The notes below the pieces were generated by a model. It had not been told where the DNA came from. It did no database searches and saw nothing but the letters and a program-made list of their open reading frames with translations. DNA of 64,000 bases from Cantharellus purpuraceus (Eukaryota > Basidiomycota > Agaricomycetes > Cantharellales > Hydnaceae), in assembly GCA_025174535.1 (NCBI GenBank), contig JALBUN010000016.1, positions 62,001 to 126,000 on the forward strand. The letters are read 5' to 3'. The translations under genes and the position numbers were made by a program. The stretch's first letter is position 1. Every line of letters begins with the position of its first letter. Of the stretch, positions 9,946-22,553 are shown piece after piece.

Positions 9946-10981
9946 TGTCACAAACAATGCATTCACCCAGATGGATGCCATGGAAATCACGCACGCAGGC
10001 ACCCACTCAAGCACCAAAGAGTTGGTGCCTTCGGCGTGGTTTAGTTTCCAATGGTGAGAGTGTGGGTGGTTATTGGAGGTCGGGGAGCTGGAATGGATGC
10101 CAGTGTGTTCCACGTCGATACGTATGAGAGGTGGCTTCCGGGTTGTTATGAGGCAGGCTGTAAGTCAGCAGTCTTGCAGCCATCACACACAACTGCGATC
10201 TCACAGCCCCCAATCTAAGCCGGCCTCCATACCATCCTCATGAGCGTTCCACCTCCCCGTTTCCAGCACCGCTTCCTCCGTCCACCTTTGCCCTCACCAG
10301 GGCGTAATGATGTGCGAGACGCTTTGACCACCCCTTTCACTGAGAGTCATCTAGGATCCAGCAGGTCTGTGGGCGAGCAGTCATGTTCTTGATCCTGACA
10401 GATGCTAGGCTGCATCTTTGACATTGTGGAGATCGGTCACGACGAAACAATCCTTTGCCAGATATGTTCCCATGACATGGAAGCACACTATTATATCTGG
10501 ATGTTTGATGAGAAAGTGATGATGAAGTGGCACGCTCACTATGTACGCACTAGAATCCCACATCCCCTTCACCAGCGCCCTCCGGTTCCCAGGTAGCTAA
10601 GCATGGACAACCCCACAGTACCTAAGCCCAGATCTAATACGCAGGACACGCTGTACGACGAGAGGGACAACATTGAAACACAACCGATACAGGAGACGGC
10701 GCGCGATCGTCTCATCCATCTGACGGCAATTGCAGCATCGTTCGAGTACCTTTTGTAAACATCCAAAGTATTATAAAATTCGACTGAGCCTGACCAGTAC
10801 AAAAACAATGACACTGCATACATATCGAAACATCAAGTTATGTCTGAGACAGTGATTAATGTGAATAAATATTCAAACGCTCTCCACACGGCCCTCCAAA
10901 TGACAGGGCAATAGTGCGAAACGATGTAAATTCGTCCTGTCAGCCAGCACCAACCGAACATGATGGGAAAATAGTCCTCCA
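9946..10981. other. Intergenic, 3' flank of DUF6533 gene A
   Basis: No gene is recognised. Parts are shared with the 3' flanks of the other DUF6533 copies (near 20530-20790, 35940-36230, 52720-52980) and with 35290-35440. It is therefore old duplicated flank rather than unique sequence. Confidence 0.4.
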
Positions 10982-12674
10982 CTACGCCTCCAAATCAATT
11001 TGAGCTGCCTGTGGCCCGAACTGGATGTCTTCAAGCTCAATATTATCATCTGTCCTCTCTGCTGGCGTATCCGACTCTGTAGACTCGACCGCGTCCCGCG
11101 ATACAACACACTCATCGAGGGGGGAATCTCCAAATTCTGCCATCACAGCGTCATGAATGCTTTGCGTGGCCGCATGGAAGCTCCCAAGAGAGATGGTAGG
11201 GATTCCCCGGGAGGTGGTGCTGTTGGGGTGCGCGTGTCTCCTTTGGAGGTCGAGGTGGAACCGGCAGATGATGATTGTCGATAAGCTGCATCTATTTAGT
11301 AAAAGTCTGAAATTCCGTATTCCGACTCACCTCTGCTGGATAGGTGAAAGGACACCAGAAATTGTAAGCTAAAGTAAAGTTTAAGCACAGCAGCAGATAC
11401 CAATGTGTGACGTACTCTCAAGGTCTAGTGCATCCGGTTAACGATGGCATAGATAATGATATATTGACATACCACTAGCAAGATCGTGTTAGCGAGAGTG
11501 AGCGTCAATACAAATCTGAAAATAATCAATTCAGGATTCATTTGCGGTGATAAAGGATGAAATACCCAAATCTCATCAGACCTGAGATTCATGTCTGTCC
11601 ATGAGGATTCTACTGTAACAAGGACCATGACTTACTTTGCTGGGCCATTAAATGTGTCAGCGATAGCTTGTTCCATGCTGATCGTTTGTAGACTCTCCAC
11701 GTTCCAAGTGTGCCGATGAGTGTCACAGCAACCACTACTGTGTCAAACAATATGACCGCCATCGAGTCGACGTCACCGACTGAAAGCAGGGAATCAACCC
11801 ACGTCATAAAAATTATGACTTTGACGTGTCTTACGTCTGGTGAATTATTGAGCACTGTTCATTTCAGCCTATGCTGTACTTACATAATGATAGTGTGGCG
11901 TGGTACACCGGTGATGTCACACCCTTCCAAGATTGCTGCTGCCTATAATGGGTGTCTGTCATGCCTGTCCACATAAATGCAGACATGTACACATACCAGA
12001 GTGGATATGATGGCGCAACCTCCGAGAACTCCGAGAACTCCCAATACCGCCGCCCTCTTCTGATCGCTAACCGCATATGCCCGCGCCAGTAGAAGCCCTG
12101 CATAATTAGTGTCGTCAATGATCCGTTGCTGCAAAGGAAAAATCATATCACCTTGAATACTGACGAGTGGGCAGGTGCTGAGAGCATTCATCAAGTGAAC
12201 AAATCCATCACATGACCTAATTTGTATGAATTTCTGTGTTACAAAGGTTGCCCTTGAACTTACTACGCCATGTGTCATCAATCTGCATGAACGCAAGTCA
12301 TCAACAGGAACAGACCTGTTGTGATATGAAATTGAAAAAATTCCCAAATATTTGTAGCGAGAGATCCAGTAGCAAGGAGTATCGCGCCAGAAAATACAGG
12401 GCTGTCCCTAGTTTAAACGGTTTATTCCATATATCTTGGACCTCATGTGAGAGTTTCAGAAAGGTGTCGTAGGAAAGGAGGGCTGTTTTAAGCGGAACGC
12501 CGTTAGCTAGGTTGCGCACACGAGCCTTCGGCTCACTGAGGGCAACTATGAAGGCATAATTGAGAGCCATGCTGATACCATATAATGAACTCGAAAATCA
12601 CTGCGCATATAGTGAGAGGCGACGCACCGATCTGACGCCGCTTGAATTGCCGCCTGTTCTGTCTGAGCTGCCAT
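10982..12674 (-). CDS. DUF6533-family seven-helix membrane protein, copy A
   Basis: The multi-exon minus-strand gene starts at 12674. Exon 1 encodes a short Ala/Gln-rich N-terminus (MAAQTEQAAIQAASD). After two introns comes the DUF6533 signature SYDTFLKLSHEVQDIW with GTALYFLARY. Further exons give helices rich in Leu/Val/Gly (LLLARAYAV, LGVLGGCAIISTL), then LFDTVVVAVTLIGTLGTW, then VLTLTLANTILL. A hydrophilic tail carries RGIPTISLGSFHAATQ and many acidic residues, ending at TAG 10982-10984. DUF6533 proteins are a large basidiomycete family of unknown function in membranes. Most splice junctions keep phase. The join into the last helix (near 11500-11630) could not be resolved in frame, so the gene may carry a frameshift. 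It diverges from P450-1, with about 1.75 kb between the starts. Confidence 0.65.
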
Positions 12675-12742
12675 GTCGATGGGAAGGTATACAAAGTGGA
12701 CTGGAAGGCGAGCATGCGATGGGTGGAACGCTACAAGGGCCT

Positions 12743-12753
12743 CATATATATAG
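12743..12753 (-). promoter_or_regulatory. TATA element of DUF6533 gene A
   Basis: On the minus strand CTATATATATG lies about 70 bp before the ATG at 12674. Copies B, C and D have the same element inside a conserved AGGCTCATATATA (plus-strand) context at the same distance. Confidence 0.6.
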
Positions 12754-12755
12754 TG

Positions 12756-13487
12756 AAATCCAAGAGTGCTATTTGTGTAACATCCTGGTATCAACAGCAA
12801 CGAACCGCTAGGCCTACAGCCATGAGGCTGAAAATACTTCGACCTCGTGGTCATAGTGATGATGTTTCGTCAGAAGGCTCACATGTGACACATCAACTTC
12901 ATTCTACCTAAGTATCGCATTGAAAGGAACTTCCTCCACCGTGTGATCTCGGCTATTAGGTCGAACACTCGCAAACAGGACATTCTCACTGATAGCAGTG
13001 AGGGTAAACCAAATTTTAAGGACTGATGTTGCAAAAATCAGACTGATTAATTGTTTGTATGTTGAAAATAGCATGTGCATCTATCAATTGAAGCCTGATT
13101 CACTATACGTGGCATGTCAGATATAGGGGAACATATGAAGTGAGGTGCCGTGGAAGGCTGCTAGATCAAACTTGAGACAGGTGGAATACATCATCTTCAG
13201 TTTCAGTGTCTATAAAAAGAATACACGTGTGCACATATATCATGTCTTGTTCACTAGCCTCTGATCACTCGTCATGAATGGGGGCGCCAGTAAAGCCGCA
13301 GAACATAACAACGGCATCACGGAGAGATGCATCAAGGCGTCTGAAAGAAGCGAAGGACTATCAGCAACTGATGGTTTCCGTCTCAAGCTCCCAGACATCT
13401 GACATTTGACCTAACGGACGGAGATTTGGAGGCACACTGAATTCTCAGCAAGAGGTAAAGTGACATGGCGGACTGGAGAGACAACAA
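12756..13487. other. Shared upstream region of DUF6533 gene A
   Basis: Conserved with 22560-23190, 38040-38540 and 54780-55380. All hold the blocks near 12800 (cgtacagccatgaggctgaaa in copies B and C) and 13190 (cagtttcagtg). No coding region is seen. It forms half of the divergent DUF6533/P450 intergenic space. Confidence 0.5.
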
Positions 13488-13690
13488 GTGAACTCTATCG
13501 GCCTAGCATTAGATATACCAACGTATAACAGTGGCTGTATGAGCGCACGCCCGAGGGTCGCCGAGCTCAGATGCGATCCCTTGGCTCCCAGGAAACAGTC
13601 TTCGGCGTTTGCGTCGGTGACAAATTTAGCCTCTATATACGTTCTGAATCTTGTGATATATCAGCAGAAGCAGCCTAGTTGAAAGAGGAG
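13488..13690 (+). pseudogene. Degenerate conserved peptide segment, copy 1
   Basis: One frame encodes ARPRVAELRCDPLAPR followed by VTNLASIYVLNL. Related wording recurs on the minus strand at 19361-19579 (VSELTRCDPFFPS, TELASFIEVLNIL), on the plus strand near 23215-23330 (VSELTCDPLPP, TALPSIIHMRNLL) and near 38580-38680, and weakly at 55390. The repeated preservation of this peptide suggests an old exon. I do not recognise the family and no complete gene is seen. Confidence 0.35.
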
Positions 13691-13731
13691 TCATAGAAGC
13701 GGCAGGAGCTGGTGCCAGCTGAGGGCGCAGC

Positions 13732-13995
13732 TTAGTTCCGATTCTCTGGATGGCTGGCACACGACTCACGGAGTGGCCTATCAAGATTTTTGAGTTCACA
13801 GATCACTGTGACACAGATGCAATACCTCAATTCACCTTTGTCAACGTTCGACGGAGACTCCACGTGAATGCAGCCGTCCGGAATTGATCGGATGATAATG
13901 TTGAATAAGCAGCAGAGCTTCCGCAAACTGAATGTTACCACTGGCGAGTCCTCTGCGTTCTGACTGTGAGTCCTACCATTCCCATTCCTTCCCAT
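13732..13995 (-). repeat. Inverted copy of the segment at 23571-23813 and 38903-39170
   Basis: Reverse-complemented, this stretch matches the other two. The shared peptide-like reading has LRKLCCLFNIIIRSIP here and LQKRCYLFSMMIRSVP at 38990. Its orientation relative to DUF6533 is opposite to units B and C, so this part of unit A was inverted. Confidence 0.65.
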
Positions 13996-14427
13996 TGATA
14001 TTTGAAGATCGAGACGAGTGAATCATTATGTTTGTCCTAAAGAGCGCAGGAAACATTCTAGATCACGCACACACCCATCGCAGTGATATATAATGTCCTA
14101 TACATACTCTCTCCACAGCCACACAGGATGTGTGATTAGGGTTACAGAACCACACCTCCTGAAGCATCCAACATACCAGCCACTAATGTGGCGAAGACTT
14201 ACATATAGTCCGAGACAGTACAATCGAGGACCAACTAAGATAGTGATGGAGCAGGGACCAGACAATCCCAGGACGAATATCCTGAGATTTAGGGAGAGAC
14301 TCCTCCAGTTTCCTCAGCTCCAGCTACACCCTGATACTCAAACTGCGAACCACAGGTGCAGCTGTGCACAGCCTTACATACACAAGTGGACCGGGCCATG
14401 CCCACACACAGAAGTGCACCGATCACC
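13996..14427 (+). promoter_or_regulatory. Upstream region of P450-1
   Basis: Homologous to 33775-34240. It includes the phrase GTGATATATAATGTCC (near 14081), a likely TATA-type element about 340 bp before the P450 ATG, and a block with GACAATCCCAGGACGAA. The partner copy at 34240 lacks any P450 gene behind it. Confidence 0.45.
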
Positions 14428-16945
14428 ATGGCATTATCCGGTTTTCTCCTGCATATTGGAATACCATTGGTTCTCCTCGTCCTTATGCACGCCCCGGGTG
14501 CAGGGCGTGTTCACTCAATTTCACACCTCCCTGGTCCTATTCCGGGTCTGTGGTTTGTCGGTATGCATCCATGATTATCGACGCCGCGTGAGCATGACTT
14601 GTACTCACTATTACTCACAGGAAATCTTCCGGAAATTATTCGGCCGGACAACATTGCAGAAGCAGAATTTGCATGGACCAACAATACGGCACCGCTCTGA
14701 GAACCAACAGTGCATTGGGAGGGTCCTTTCTTAGAATTTCATTGCCAACGTTGTGTCTCTCATTGTCTTTCACAACACTAGGTAAATTTTTTGTTTACAG
14801 CCGACCGCAAAGTGCGTTGCTTATCTATTCTATTTTCAGTCCGATCCAACCATGAGCCTTTGGAGCAGGTCAACATGTATTGACCGTGGACACCTACAAC
14901 TTCATAACTCCAACGCAGAATCTTGCGGCAACGAAAATCATTGTGGGAGAAGGGATTCCATATGCACAAGGTTATTTCTCCTTCCTGATATTCGTTGGAA
15001 ACAGTGCTGACAGTGATATTGGGTGATGATCACGCCAGGCATAGGAAAATAATGAATCCCGCATTTTCTTTCAGCGTCTTGCAGGTGTTTTTACCACTCT
15101 TTCAGCACACCCCAAAAGGTTCATGCATCTGGGCTACCCCCAACACCCGCCCCTCCTCAATCCTCTAGTTCCTCATTGCCTCCTCACGTGCGATCACCAA
15201 CACCCCCGTCCGCAGAACAGCACCCTTTGGTTCGCTCACCTCACCTTGATGCATCCCCATGACTCATTGTTGTGCAGACTATAACTAAATAGGAAGAGGC
15301 CATGGCGCAAAATGGCAGCACATCACTTGTTCTTAACATTCAGTCGTGGCTTTCTCGCAAGGATGCCCTAGGCCACGGTAAGATCACTCGCTGCATTCTC
15401 CAGCGTCTATGAATATATCATTTATAACAGCGGCTACGATTTCGGATCCATAGGCGTGTCTGCCCCCTATCAAGATCTCTTGTAACTTACCAGTCGTTCT
15501 CCAACGTACCCTGTCGCCGATGACCACTGTAATCTAGTGCCGATTCGTTTTTTCAAACTGTCCGACATTACGATCGCTTTAGAAGCTTTATGGTGCTACC
15601 TTCCTCTGAAACTGGTGACGAGCATCCGACTCCTTCCGACGCCGCAGCTCAAAATGTTGCGGAGGTACACAACTGTAACAGATCGTATTTCTAAAAACAT
15701 TGTCGACAGTCACAATCTATTGAGAAGGGGGGGGGTGCAGATGGGACGGATGCAATGAGCATCCTTGGTGAGTCGTGGTTGCCAATTGTTTTGCACTTCC
15801 GGACCACGAGCAGACAAGGTCTCATTCTCTCAATTTTCAGTCAAGTCTAACATGTCTGAAGACCTGAATGCGAGACTTAGCGAAGCTGAGTTGATGTCAA
15901 TTGCAGGGTGTACTTGGTCTGTAACATGTGGACCGGGGCCATGACATATGTATGGATATTGATGATGGCAGGACATGCGACGGCTTCCGCCACTTCAACA
16001 TGGGTTTTATACGAACCATCGAAGCATCTGGACGTCCAGACGCGTGTCCGGGAGGAGATAAGATCAACCCGTGTACATGCTGCAAAGGGAGGAAACGATG
16101 AGCTCACGGTCACTGACTTGGACTCTATGAAATGGCTGCTTGCCGTTACGAAGGTGATTGAGCTCCCTGTCATGAGTCGCCTCCCGGCCCATAGCTTGTG
16201 GGTTAGGAAACACTCCGATACCACCCGATCTTCACGTACGGCTGTGCATGACACTGTGCTACCCCTTACAACGCCTCTGAAGACGAACACAGGAGAGGTC
16301 ATCGCGAATATTTCCATCAGCAAAGGACAGAATGTCACACTTTCCATTGCGGCGTACAATGGGCTCGTACAAGTGCTTGAAAGTACTCCATCTTTAAATG
16401 CTGAGTCGTAGTAACTAGGCTCAAGTCAGTATAGGGAGAGGATGCAGACGTATGGAGGCCAGAACGTTTCCTAGACGAAATAGAGACTCACCAGAAAATG
16501 GGTCTGGGCGTCCTGTCCAATCTGTGCGTCCGATTGGGTCCAGTCTTTATGTGACCTCTAAAAATATTGCTGTTTTATTGTAGAGCGACATTTGGTAGCG
16601 GGATACGCAATTGCATCGGGTGAGTGCCCATATGAGTGTTGTGAGTGTTTTCATTCGGCGAGTACTAAAGTCGTAATGGTCGGCCTCGTAGTTGGCGCTT
16701 CGCATACGTCCCTCTATTCCCCACTTTCATCCCTTGCTGACAACGTCTTCAGAATCCTTGAAATGCAAGCGATTCTCATAGAATTTATCGAACACTTTTG
16801 AATTCTCTCCTGTTCCGGGAGGCCCTGAGATCATTAGATGCGCCACATGTCTCTCATGCATGCCATTTCCAGGGCCTCATCCAAGTCTCAAAATTTCCTG
16901 ATTATCTTAGGGTAAAAGGAGAATCCGAGAGATGAGAAGGTCGTC
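14428..16945 (+). pseudogene. Cytochrome P450 pseudogene (P450-1)
   Basis: Colinear with the intact P450-3 (48996-51501) exon by exon. Exon 1 encodes an N-terminal anchor (GFLLHIGIPLVLLVLM) and the proline hinge HLPGPIPG. Exon 2 has EIIRPDNIAEAEFAWTNN. Near 14690 a base is missing relative to P450-3 (AAATATGGC became AATACGGC), shifting the frame. The start of the exon after helix K is also shifted, near 16225-16250. The heme-binding loop reads FGSGIRNCIG near 16587-16622. An extra T near 16795 breaks the last helix region (FIEHF followed by stop). The gene is therefore dead, although many splice signals remain. Microsomal P450s insert one oxygen atom into a substrate; none can be named here. 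Confidence 0.8.
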
Positions 16946-17601
16946 AAGGCCAGCCAGAAGAAGAAACCGGTGGCTAGGCTGACATGTCCGGCGGCTGCAT
17001 GAAAGCCAGCAACTTGCGCACTTTCTCACGTACGGAGCACTTCCGCCGTCATCTGTTTAAACACTGCGAATACACCGAAGAGGAAGTATGGAGACTCTCG
17101 GACGAGGTTACACAAAGGCTTGAATGGCAGATGCAATAGAGGAGCCATATTTGCAGACACAATCAGTTCACATATCTTTTTAATGGTTTGGCATTATGTG
17201 CGACCTCATTGATGGAGCCATTGACCTAAAGGACACGTTTGTGCACGTTGCGATCGGCAGTAGTTGCCGTGACTTCCTGAACGACAATAGCACTTAGTAG
17301 GACTCATGTTGCGAGGTCAATTTCGAACGCATCAGCAGTATCTGCCGAATTGTTCACTGGACCAATGGTTGAAGCACTGGATTGAATAGCACAAAGACAT
17401 ATCGAAACATAGAAAAAATAGAGTGCACGCAGATCCACATTTCAGGCTTCGACTTTGCATCTGCCTGTGACTCCTCTCTAATGTAGATGAGAGGACTCCG
17501 ACCGCGTGAGCTCTTGTACCGGACAGCCGGACGTAAAATACTACATGTTGTTCGGTGTCCTGTGCTAGGAACTAATATCTCGAAAAAAGGAAAGTGCGAA
17601 C
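16946..17601. other. Gene-free stretch between P450-1 and the membrane gene
   Basis: I see no supported gene. Short open frames here do not resemble proteins and have no splice context. Confidence 0.35.
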
Positions 17602-18953
17602 CTATGCTACTGGTATAGAGGGTTTCCCTGTTGAACCTTTCTTATTCCCTGACATGATTATCATCGGAATATCCGGTTTTCTTTCAACTGTCGTCGAAAT
17701 ATGAACTCCATATTCAGGCCTCACAGCGCTATGCCCAGAATAATCCATCTTGGTTGAAACATTGTACGGGGTGGGTCTCTCCCGCTGCCCGGATTGTTGA
17801 AAGGAAACATTAGGGAATACGCTTCTTTGGGTCGTTTGAGATGTAGCGTGGATGCGTCCGAACATGACGTCACGATAGACGCGACAAGCCATGGAATTAA
17901 CGATCGCAGTGTTGGGAGTGACGAACATGGCGTGATAGACGACGGGGATGGTAGCGGGAGCCAAAATCATGGCCGTTGTTAAAATGTTGGATGCAGCAGT
18001 GATCCTACGAGGGGGGAAGTAATCAGTTGACAACCTTGATATACAGCCTAGCCATTCAGAAGCTTTACAGATAATATTCCTGACCGCTTTGAATCAGTGA
18101 CCTTGAGAAAGCTGGAAGCCCTTCTCCGATGCAGAAGGTTTTAGCGCGTTTCTGGAAGGAGTCTTGGTATGACGTTTGGACCAATCTCCAGGAGATGGAA
18201 ATCAGTACCAGCGTGTCATTAACTGTAGACACAATGATGCCTGCGGAGCTGAATGGCTTGACTCCACTATTTATACACTGCTTAGTCGGTCCAATGTGAA
18301 TTCCCGCGACGGCGAAGGGGACTGTGAGCGAGCCCCCCAGGGTGGCCAGCCACATGAAGCCAAAAATAGTCACAATGTAGATGTTATGGTTAAAGACGGC
18401 TTTGATGCGGAAAAAGAAGAGAAGAGATGTAGCTGGGACAGCCACTGCGAAGCAGGATCCAGCAGCAACTTGCAGTGCTTGACAATTGTCGACCGCTCCA
18501 ACTTCAAATGCGGAGAACAGTCATTACAGTTGGCTTGAAACTACAGAGCTGTGAAGAGCCCTCACTTGTGAAGATAGTGGTGGAGGTGATGTATGCCAGA
18601 GTAGCCAATCTTGAAAAGCACAACCTACATGTTAGTTTCTTTTGAAACCGTCACTATCATGATGTCACAGACCTTGAGATAAAATATACAACGGTGGGTA
18701 GGGTCAAACGATGCTTTCTCAACAAATTGAAATCGTTTCGCAGGTTTACCAAGAGATCCCATGCGAACATCTGGAGAGATGGAAATTGTCAGTGGCGTAA
18801 ATCAACCTACCATAAAGTGAGGCAATTATTCACCCCGCAAGTGGCGACATGAAGATACTCAGAAACTTGAAATTGACTAGCAAGTGTAGGAGGAAGAAAT
18901 GCAAGTGGTGTCTCTGGATTAGGGAGAGTAGGGTGAGGAAGGTCAGTGGCCAT
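17602..18953 (-). CDS. Intact seven-helix membrane protein, basidiomycete family (370 aa)
   Basis: Five exons read without interruption: 18953-18834, 18770-18673, 18624-18566, 18501-18069 and 18004-17602. All junctions are GT-AG and in phase. The protein begins MATDLPHPTLPNPETPLAF. A first helix region follows (FAWDLLVNLRNDFNLL), then TLPTVVYFISR, LATLAYITSTTIF, and the family signature SLLFFFRIKAVF. Later come IFGFMWLATLGGSLTVPFAV, IIVSTVNDTLVLISISWRL and MACRVYRDVMFG near the end of the helix region. The tail is hydrophilic. I recognise the pattern as a widespread basidiomycete integral membrane family of unknown function, distinct from DUF6533, but cannot name a domain. It points toward P450-1 (convergent). 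No frame damage is seen. Confidence 0.85.
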
Positions 18954-20300
18954 GATAAATTTTTCAGGTTTCCCGAAACCAGGGACACGAGTTTGTGAAA
19001 CTGTTATATAGGCGTTCACTCACACGCACAGATAACAGCATCATGGGCACTATGGGCGCTAGTCATGCAAAACCGGTTCTTTCAAAGTCGTGCATGTGTA
19101 TCAGCGTTATTTTTATTGGGCTGAGGAAAAACCAAGCGGCCACTTAGGTCATCCACGATTAATCCCTCACCTGTAGCAATCGACATACAGGAGCACATCA
19201 ACTTCGTAGGTCACACTGGAGTCACGCCGTGTGACCAGAGAGTCTCATTTAAGCCCGTTTCTCTAGGTTGCACTCGGCACAGTCAACTCGGCTTCGACTC
19301 GCCTGATTCGTTATATCAGGCCGCCTGATGGTTAGCAGCTCCACTACCATGTACCATCTTTCAAATTCCATACTTCTGTTGACGCATCAGAATATTCAGA
19401 ACCTCAATAAATGATGCTAATTCCGTCATCACGACTACACTATCAGTATCACTTGGGAAAAAAGGATCGCATCTAGTGAGCTCGGACACTATCGATCGTG
19501 CGCTCACACAGCCACAGTTCTCTGTTGGTGGCTTCTGCTGGAAGCACAGACTTTGCTGATTCTCTCTGCAGTTCGCCACCTCACTTCAGCCTCCTGATGA
19601 GAAACCAGGCCTCTCTGACCTTGGGGCTGAAGCCACCCTCTTTCCATGCTTGATGTTCTTTCAGACCCTCTAGTGGATCTCTCCGATAAGTGCCCATGGC
19701 CACCATCCACGACTGTATCAACATCATTCATGACGAGTAATCAGAGAATGGCAGTCCGAATGTCACACCGGTACACACGTGGATTATTCTGTTTATAGAC
19801 ACTGAAGCTGCTCAAAAATTAGTCCATTTGTCACTATGAGGTTCCGTTTCATCTCCCTTCGGATCTTCCGCCGCCCACGTGCTGATGTCCATGTCACCAC
19901 TGATGAATCAGAACTCCGACTCGTATAGACTCATTTTTTTCGCCGACATAATGCCAAAAATCGGATCCGAGCTTGGTAAATCAGTCTGTACGCTTCGCGT
20001 AAAAATTCTTGTCTATGAGCATTCAAGCTAATAACTGAGGTCAGGAAATGGAAACAGTGTTATTCAATACAGTACTTGGGTATTGTTCCACATGTTCTGC
20101 ACATCTTCTAACGAAACATCATCCGCTTCAACCACGAGATCACTCTTCTAACCATGTCACATGAAATTCATTATATCTGAAATGCTAGGTTCAAATTAGG
20201 CATTGCCCTTTATCTACTAACACGATACATGACGCTACTGCATCTCTCACCAGTAATGAATTTGTTCAATTTTACATCGCTTCGGGTCTGTTTGTTTTAT
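18954..20300. other. Intergenic region upstream of the intact membrane gene
   Basis: It holds the promoter side of the gene at 17602-18953, and at 19361-19579 (minus strand) another copy of the degenerate SELxxCDP peptide segment. From about 20300 the sequence becomes the conserved 3' flank of DUF6533 gene B, shared with 35700 and 51640. Confidence 0.4.
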
Positions 20301-20790
20301 TGATGAAATGTGATTGGGCCCGTCTAATAAGAATTCGCAAGTAGTTATGTCACAAAATCGAAAATCCAACCCTCCCCACCCCCCGCGATCAACTCGATCA
20401 AAATGCATCTAACAAAGACATCACTCATCAATGCATCAGCCTCAGACTGTCTGCCAAGTTGTGTGCTGCTGCTTACTTACAGGACAAACTTTGTCTATGA
20501 CTTGGTATACTCAGTCGCGTCGCGCAATATTTCATGAACCTGACGTCAACATATCGAGAATATAATGAAATTCGATCGGGTCTGTCCGATACAAAAACAA
20601 CTACACCGCATACATATTCAAAAATGTAGGTCTATCCGAGACTGTCCCAGTGAATCATGTGAATACATACTCAAATGCCCCCACACTCGGCCCTCCCAGT
20701 CACATGGTAATGATAGTATGAGAGTTCCGGAAACGGTGGTGTCTTGTAAATCTGTCATATCAGCTGGAACTAACCGACAATAGTGGAGAC

Positions 20791-22466
20791 TTACACATGG
20801 TCCGCCACTGCGCCGCCAAAGGCAATTTGAGCTGTCTGTGGCAGGAACTGATTTTCTTCAAGCTCAATATCATTTTCTGTCGTCTCTTCCGGCATATCTG
20901 ACTCTGTGAAGTCGCCCGCTTCCCGCCCAAACTCTGCCATCACAGCGTCGTGAATGCGTTGGGTGGCTGCATGGAAACTGCCAAGAGATATGGTAGGGAT
21001 TCCCCGGGAGGTGTTGTTGGGACGCGCGTTTCTCCTTTGGAGGTCGAGGTGGAGCCGGCAGATAATGATTGTCGATAGGCTGTATATGTTTAGTGGTAGA
21101 CGTCTGAATTCCGTGTTCCGACTCACCTGTTTTGAATGAATGAAAGGACAGCAGAAAGTGTAGGCTAAAGAACAAGTTGGAGCGACACAGCAGTAGGTAG
21201 CAATGTATGACATACTCTCAAGGTCTAGTGCATCCAGTTAACGATGGCATAGACATTGATACATTGACATACCAATGGCACGATCCAGTTGGCAAGAGAA
21301 AGAGTCAACACAAATCTGATAATAATTAATTCTGGATTCGTTGCGGTGGTAGCGGATGATATACCCGAATCTCATTAGACCTGATGTTCATGTCTGTCCG
21401 TGAGAATTCTACGGTAATGGAAACTATGACTTACATTGCCGGGCCAGTGAATGTGTCAGCGATAGCTTGTTCCATGCTGATCGTTTGTAGACTCTCCACG
21501 TTCCGAGTGTGCCGGCGAGTGTCACAGCAACAACTACTGTGTCAAACAATATAACCGCGATGGTAGCGACGTTATCGACTAAAAGCAGGGAATCAACCAC
21601 GTCATAATAAATATCACTTTCAGGTCTTACACCTAGCAGATCATTGAGCACAGTTCATTCGAGACTATGCTGTACTTACATGAGGATAGTGTGGAGTTGT
21701 GCACGGGTGATGTCACACCTATCCAAGAGTGCTCTTGCCTATAATGGGCGTCTGTCACGCATGTCCATATGAATCCAGACATGTACACATACCAGAGTGG
21801 ATATGATGGTGCAACCTCCGAGAACTCCAAGAACAACCAATACCACCCTCTTCCGATCGGTGATCGCATATGCCCGCGCCAGTAACAGGCCTGCACAATT
21901 AACGCTTCAATTATCTGTCGCTGCAAGAGACAAGTCATATCACCTTGAATACCGACGAATGGGAGGACGAAAAGAGCATTGACAGAGTGAATAATCCCAT
22001 CGCATGCCCTGATGTGTATGAATTTCTGCGCTACAAAGATTTCCCTTGGACTTACTACATCATGTGTCATCTATGTGCATGAACACAAGTCATCAACAGG
22101 AACAGACCTGAAGCGATGTGAAATTGAAAAAATTCACAAATATTTCTAGCGAGGAAAACAAGAGCGCAGAGTATCGCGCCAGAAAATACAGGGCTGTCCC
22201 CAGTTTAAATGTTTTATTCCAGATATATTGAATCTCTTGTGAGATTGTCAGAAATGTGTCGTAGGAAAGGAGAGCTGTTTTGAGCGGAAAGCCGTTAGCT
22301 AGGTTGCGCACACGAGCCTTGACCTTACCGAGGCCAGCTATGAAGGTGTAATTGACAGCCATACTGACATCATATAATGAGCTCACACATCACTGCGTAT
22401 TTAGTGAGAGGCGACACACCGATCTGACGCTGCTTGAATTGCCGTCTGTGCTGTCTGAGCTGCCAT
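20791..22466 (-). CDS. DUF6533-family seven-helix membrane protein, copy B
   Basis: Start at 22466 (MAAQTAQTAIQAASD). An intron then leads to NYTFIAGL, followed by a 52-nt intron (GTAAGG...CTAAC...AACAG). The DUF6533 core SYDTFLTISQEIQYIW and GTALYFLARY comes next. Later exons give SVNALFVLPFVGIQ, LLLARAYAI with VVLVVLGVLGGCTI, LFDTVVVAVTLAGTLGTW, and FVLTLSLANWIVPL. The C-terminus has ICRLHLDLQRRNA, RGIPTISLGSFHAATQ, an acidic stretch, and a stop at 20791. This copy lacks one base present in A and C near 21345, just where the frame into the last helix is hard to resolve, so it may be the better preserved or the altered one. Its divergent partner, P450-2, survives only as a fragment behind the 8.7-kb transposon nest. 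Confidence 0.65.
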
Positions 22467-22540
22467 GTCAATGGACTGATAAAGAGAGAGGTCAAGTGGA
22501 CTAGACTATGCCAGTATGCGACGAGTAGAACGCTACAAGA

Positions 22541-22553
22541 GGCTCATATATAC
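22541..22553 (-). promoter_or_regulatory. TATA element of DUF6533 gene B
   Basis: Plus-strand AGGCTCATATATAC lies about 80 bp before the ATG at 22466. It is conserved at the same place in copies A, C and D. Confidence 0.6.

Noticed and set aside
10954..11372. Plus-strand frames with RSRWNRQMMIVDKL-like wording, repeated at 21000, 36450 and 53150
   Set aside because: The conservation is explained by the minus-strand last exons of the DUF6533 genes (RGIPTISLGSFHAATQ). The plus frames are their shadow.
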